Source of the DNA: Chloroflexota bacterium | Lineage (GTDB): Bacteria > Chloroflexota > Anaerolineae > UBA7937 | Assembly: GCA_003453555.1 (NCBI GenBank) | Contig: DMLA01000082.1 | Span: 465-8,518, forward strand | DNA length: 8,054 bases | Direction of reading: 5' to 3' | Shown: positions 6,147-8,054 of the stretch, in pieces | Layout of the letters: every line of letters begins with the position of its first letter | Position numbering within the stretch: the stretch's first letter is position 1 | The notes under the pieces: generated by a model | What the model saw: the letters and a program-made list of their open reading frames with translations, nothing else | What the model was told of the DNA's origin: nothing | Databases searched by the model: none | Translations under genes and position numbers: made by a program

Positions 6147-6237
6147 GCCAAAGAGCAGCACTTTCAGCCCATCGCAGGGGTCATTCCATCTTCCTACGAC
6201 CTCCGCGCTACTAGCGACCCTTCCCTTTCTGCATAAT

Positions 6238-6618
6238 CTAGGTTTCTAGAAGTATAGCCTCCAGATCTCTGGCTGCTCGAGACATGTCGAGAAAGACGAG
6301 ACCTAGTTTGGCCTTCGCCCTAGCCATCACGGTAAGGACCGCCTCTTCCCCGATGGAACTCAAGATGACGTAGCCGTTCTCCCCCCGAACGTAGACCTGC
6401 TGGAGCGTCCCTCGGCCTAGTTCCCCAGCGATCCGGTCCCCTAGAGAGAGCATGGCCGCTGACATGGCCGAGACGCGATCTTCCTCCACCTCTGCGGGGA
6501 GGGCAGAAGCCATGATCAGGCCATCCACACTCACCACCGCCGAGGCCTCGATACCGGGAGCGGTGGCCTGCAGGGCCCTTAGCCGCTCTAGCATCAACTG
6601 GGTTCTTGGTTTCTCCAT
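6238..6618 (-). CDS. Roadblock/LC7 domain protein, probable GTPase partner
   Basis: The 126-aa protein is a single roadblock/LC7 domain, a small alpha/beta fold that in bacteria (MglB, CvnB) binds and regulates a partner small GTPase. The typical pattern is visible: an N-terminal helix (RTQLMLERLRAL), APGIEASAVVSVDGLIMASALP (residues 20-41), EDRVSAMSAAMLSLGDR (46-62), QVYVRGENGYVILSSIGEEAVLTVMA (74-99) and a final KLGLVFLDMSRAARDLEAIL helix. The ATG at 6618 follows GGAGGAG. The gene starts 22 nt after the GTPase stop, so the pair is almost certainly co-transcribed and probably forms a complex. It ends TAG at 6238 without an obvious terminator. Confidence 0.93.
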   Translation of the reverse strand: MEKPRTQLMLERLRALQATAPGIEASAVVSVDGLIMASALPAEVEEDRVSAMSAAMLSLGDRIAGELGRGTLQQVYVRGENGYVILSSIGEEAVLTVMARAKAKLGLVFLDMSRAARDLEAILLET

Positions 6619-6640
6619 CTTCTCCTCCTCTCGGGCCCGT

Positions 6641-7171
6641 TCACTCTTCGGCAGTTTCTAATATGGAATACAGAAGTTCCAAAAGAACCCTCTTTACGCT
6701 CTCCTTATCCGTGGCTACGCAGGGCACCACCTTAACGTCGGAGTCGATCTTCAAGGCGATGCGTAGGTCCTGGGGGGGCCAAGCGTCCTTTAGATCCTGC
6801 TTGTTGGCGGCTACTACATAACAGGCCGGGCTGTAGTTTTTGAAGAGATCGAGGATCCCTCTTGCCTCATGGAAAGTCTCTGGAGCCACGCTATCCACCA
6901 ATACGATGAAACCGAGCATCCCCTCGGATAGGATCTCCCACATGAAATCGAACCGTCTCTGGCCGGGTGTGCCGAAGAGATAAAGCACCAAACCGTCGTC
7001 CACGGTGATACGCCCGAAATCCATGGCCACCGTGGTCTGCTCCTTGGTGCTCTGGGAGTGATCGGTGATCCTCCGTTCGGTAGATACGACCTCGATCTCG
7101 CTGATAGCCCCGATGAAAGCCGTCTTTCCAGCGTTGAAGGGGCCGGTGACTACTATCTTGACCGTCTGCAT
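6641..7171 (-). CDS. Small Ras-like GTPase, CvnD/MglA-type
   Basis: This 176-aa protein has the GTPase motifs in order: P-loop GPFNAGKT (10-17), switch I around STERRITD and TTVAMDFGRI (30-55), switch II LFGTPGQRRFDFMW (65-78), base-recognition NKQD (123-126) and CVAT near 150. The TVAMDFGRI and FGTPGQ signature is that of the conservon (CvnD) type of prokaryotic small GTPase. The usual Mg-contacting Asp of DxxG is replaced by Gly67. The related polarity GTPase MglA also lacks this Asp, so this is a family trait rather than decay. It lies 17 nt after the DUF4388 gene with only a weak SD (GCAGG, very close to the ATG), so expression may depend on coupling. It ends 22 nt before the roadblock gene, its likely regulator. 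Its cellular process is not evident. Confidence 0.94.
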   Translation of the reverse strand: MQTVKIVVTGPFNAGKTAFIGAISEIEVVSTERRITDHSQSTKEQTTVAMDFGRITVDDGLVLYLFGTPGQRRFDFMWEILSEGMLGFIVLVDSVAPETFHEARGILDLFKNYSPACYVVAANKQDLKDAWPPQDLRIALKIDSDVKVVPCVATDKESVKRVLLELLYSILETAEE

Positions 7172-7188
7172 CCTGCACTATAAGAAGG

Positions 7189-7998
7189 CTACAGTCTCCT
7201 TATCCTATCGATCAAGCGAAGGATTATCCCCTTCCTAACAGGGGCGGGCGCGACTTTTTCCTTCGGTGGGGGAGCGGCAGAGATTGGTTTCACTCTGGGG
7301 ACCAACTCCACCAGACCTGCGGAGAGCAGCCCATAGACGATTTTGCGGATCTGGGAATCGGTCAGAGAATGGGCTTGGGCTATCTCTTGGATGCTTCGGC
7401 TGGGGTCGATGGAGGAGACCACTCTCCACTCGTCCGGGCTCAAGGTTATCCGTTTCAACCTAACTTCAGGGCGGGTGGTGAACCTGAGAGCCATCCCCAG
7501 ATCTGGCAACTCTTTCTCTAGCCTCTTCCACTCTCCGACTCGTCGGCTCCCCTCTAGGATCACGTTCTCTAGATGGAGAAGAACGGTGATCTTATCATCT
7601 GGCGGCAGAACGTTGGGTTCGAAGAGGAAACTCCCCTCCGTCCAGGTGAAGAGGCGGTATGCCGTCTCCAGGGTGTGGCGGCGAACGGCCTCTATGATAT
7701 CCGCACGGTTGATCAGGCCGGTGTTGATGAGAAGTAGTCCCCACTCTTTGTCGCTTCTGGCTTCCTGGGGCAGAAGGCGGCTTTGCGCTTCGTTGATCTT
7801 TCCCACCCTCTCCAGAAGGTTGCACAGGTTGGAGGCTTGGCCGTCGAGGAAGACATGGACTAACATCCCCTCCCTGAAATATACAGTTGCTTGGCTGTTT
7901 CCCTCTCCGAGGGTTAAGGCTCCGGTCTTTTTGGCCAGGTTAACCAGGTTGAGGAGTTGAGTGAGACTGAAATCCCTCAAATTACCTCGCAAAGCCAT
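7189..7998 (-). CDS. DUF4388 (PatA-like N-terminal) protein with winged-helix-like region and basic amphipathic tail
   Basis: The 269-aa protein starts MALRGNLRDFSLTQLLNLVN, with KKTGALTL and VYFREGMLVHVF soon after, a characteristic DUF4388 beginning (about residues 1-60). A helical part (ERVGKINEAQ to TEGSFLFEP, 63-128) follows, common in DUF4388 proteins. Residues about 186-235 (SPDEWRVVSSID, SIQEIAQAHSLTDSQIRKIVYGLLSAGLVELV) look like a winged-helix fold. A Pro/Ala/Lys linker (238-256) leads to the terminal GIILRLIDRIRRL, a short amphipathic basic helix that could bind membrane or a partner. It leads the operon with the GTPase and roadblock genes. DUF4388 is often found with two-component and GTPase modules; here it may be the scaffold or input. 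The ATG at 7998 has SD GAGAGG and a promoter just upstream. Confidence 0.9.
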   Translation of the reverse strand: MALRGNLRDFSLTQLLNLVNLAKKTGALTLGEGNSQATVYFREGMLVHVFLDGQASNLCNLLERVGKINEAQSRLLPQEARSDKEWGLLLINTGLINRADIIEAVRRHTLETAYRLFTWTEGSFLFEPNVLPPDDKITVLLHLENVILEGSRRVGEWKRLEKELPDLGMALRFTTRPEVRLKRITLSPDEWRVVSSIDPSRSIQEIAQAHSLTDSQIRKIVYGLLSAGLVELVPRVKPISAAPPPKEKVAPAPVRKGIILRLIDRIRRL

Positions 7999-8017
7999 AA
8001 TTACCTCTCAAAAATTC

Positions 8018-8046
8018 ATTATACGTGCATTAGGTGACCAAGTCAA
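8018..8046 (-). promoter_or_regulatory. Promoter of the DUF4388-GTPase-roadblock operon
   Basis: The minus strand has TTGACT (8046-8041), a 17-nt spacer and a perfect TATAAT (8023-8018). The predicted start near 8011 leaves a leader of only about 13 nt, holding little more than the SD GAGAGG. This marks the DUF4388 gene as first in its transcript and implies that no upstream conservon gene is co-transcribed from this promoter. Confidence 0.85.
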
Positions 8047-8054
8047 CATTACCT

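Noticed and set aside
6195..6220. Near-palindrome CGCTAGTAGCG after the roadblock gene
   Set aside because: A one-base centre cannot form a stable RNA hairpin and no U-tract follows; could be chance.
6220..6248. Hairpin TCTAG-GTTT-CTAGA at the roadblock stop codon as a terminator
   Set aside because: Stem is only 5 bp, AT-rich and has no U-tract on the minus strand.
5789..6249. Plus-strand open frames across the cytX leader
   Set aside because: They run through the TPP riboswitch and terminator, which explain the sequence on the minus strand.
7343..7960. A 205-codon plus-strand open frame opposite the DUF4388 gene
   Set aside because: Composition is Arg/Ser-rich without a domain, which is typical of an antisense shadow; the minus-strand gene has a promoter, SD and known family.
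1..8054. CRISPR arrays, tRNA or rRNA genes, insertion sequences
   Set aside because: I found no spaced direct repeats, no cloverleaf or rRNA motifs, and no transposase-like protein.

Overview
All genes in this window read from the minus strand, so the biological order runs from high to low coordinates. The DNA is moderately GC-rich. Genes are tightly packed, most Shine-Dalgarno (SD) sites are strong, and Arg AGG/AGA and Ile ATA codons are common. This, with the families present (a DUF4388 protein, a conservon-type GTPase, a roadblock protein and a DUF4830-like lipoprotein), suggests a deep-branching and perhaps thermophilic bacterium such as a Chloroflexota or Firmicutes-like lineage. Nothing in the window fixes the taxon.

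Region A (8054-6238) is a three-gene signalling module: a DUF4388 protein with a basic amphipathic tail, a small Ras-like GTPase of the CvnD/MglA type, and a roadblock/LC7 protein. It has its own near-consensus promoter at the window edge. It looks like a reduced conservon: the GTPase and roadblock pair is there, but the histidine kinase (CvnA) and DUF742 (CvnC) genes are not in view.

Region B (6237-5846) is the control region of a thiamine operon. It has a sigma70-type promoter (TTGACA, 17 bp, TAGAAT), a leader with two mutually exclusive small hairpins, a TPP riboswitch aptamer with an 11-bp perfect extra stem, and an intrinsic terminator just before the first SD. A segment overlapping the terminator's 5' arm can pair with the aptamer core, so the mechanism is probably TPP-dependent transcription attenuation.

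Region C (5845-141) is the operon cytX-thiM-(lipoprotein)-thiE-thiL-thiD. Together these import HMP, phosphorylate the thiazole and pyrimidine halves, join them, and phosphorylate thiamine phosphate to TPP. No de novo genes (thiC, thiG, thiS, thiH/thiO, thiF) are in view, so this is a salvage operon. Gaps between thi genes are 1-14 nt. The exception is around the lipoprotein gene, which has different codon use and is followed by a 160-nt gap. That gap reads like the frameshifted 3' end of an older gene that ended one base before thiE. I read this as an insertion into the operon that left a remnant.

Region D (140-1) has a promoter-like element (TTGACA, 17 bp, TACCAT) and the first 24 codons of another gene that leaves the window, possibly of the translin family.
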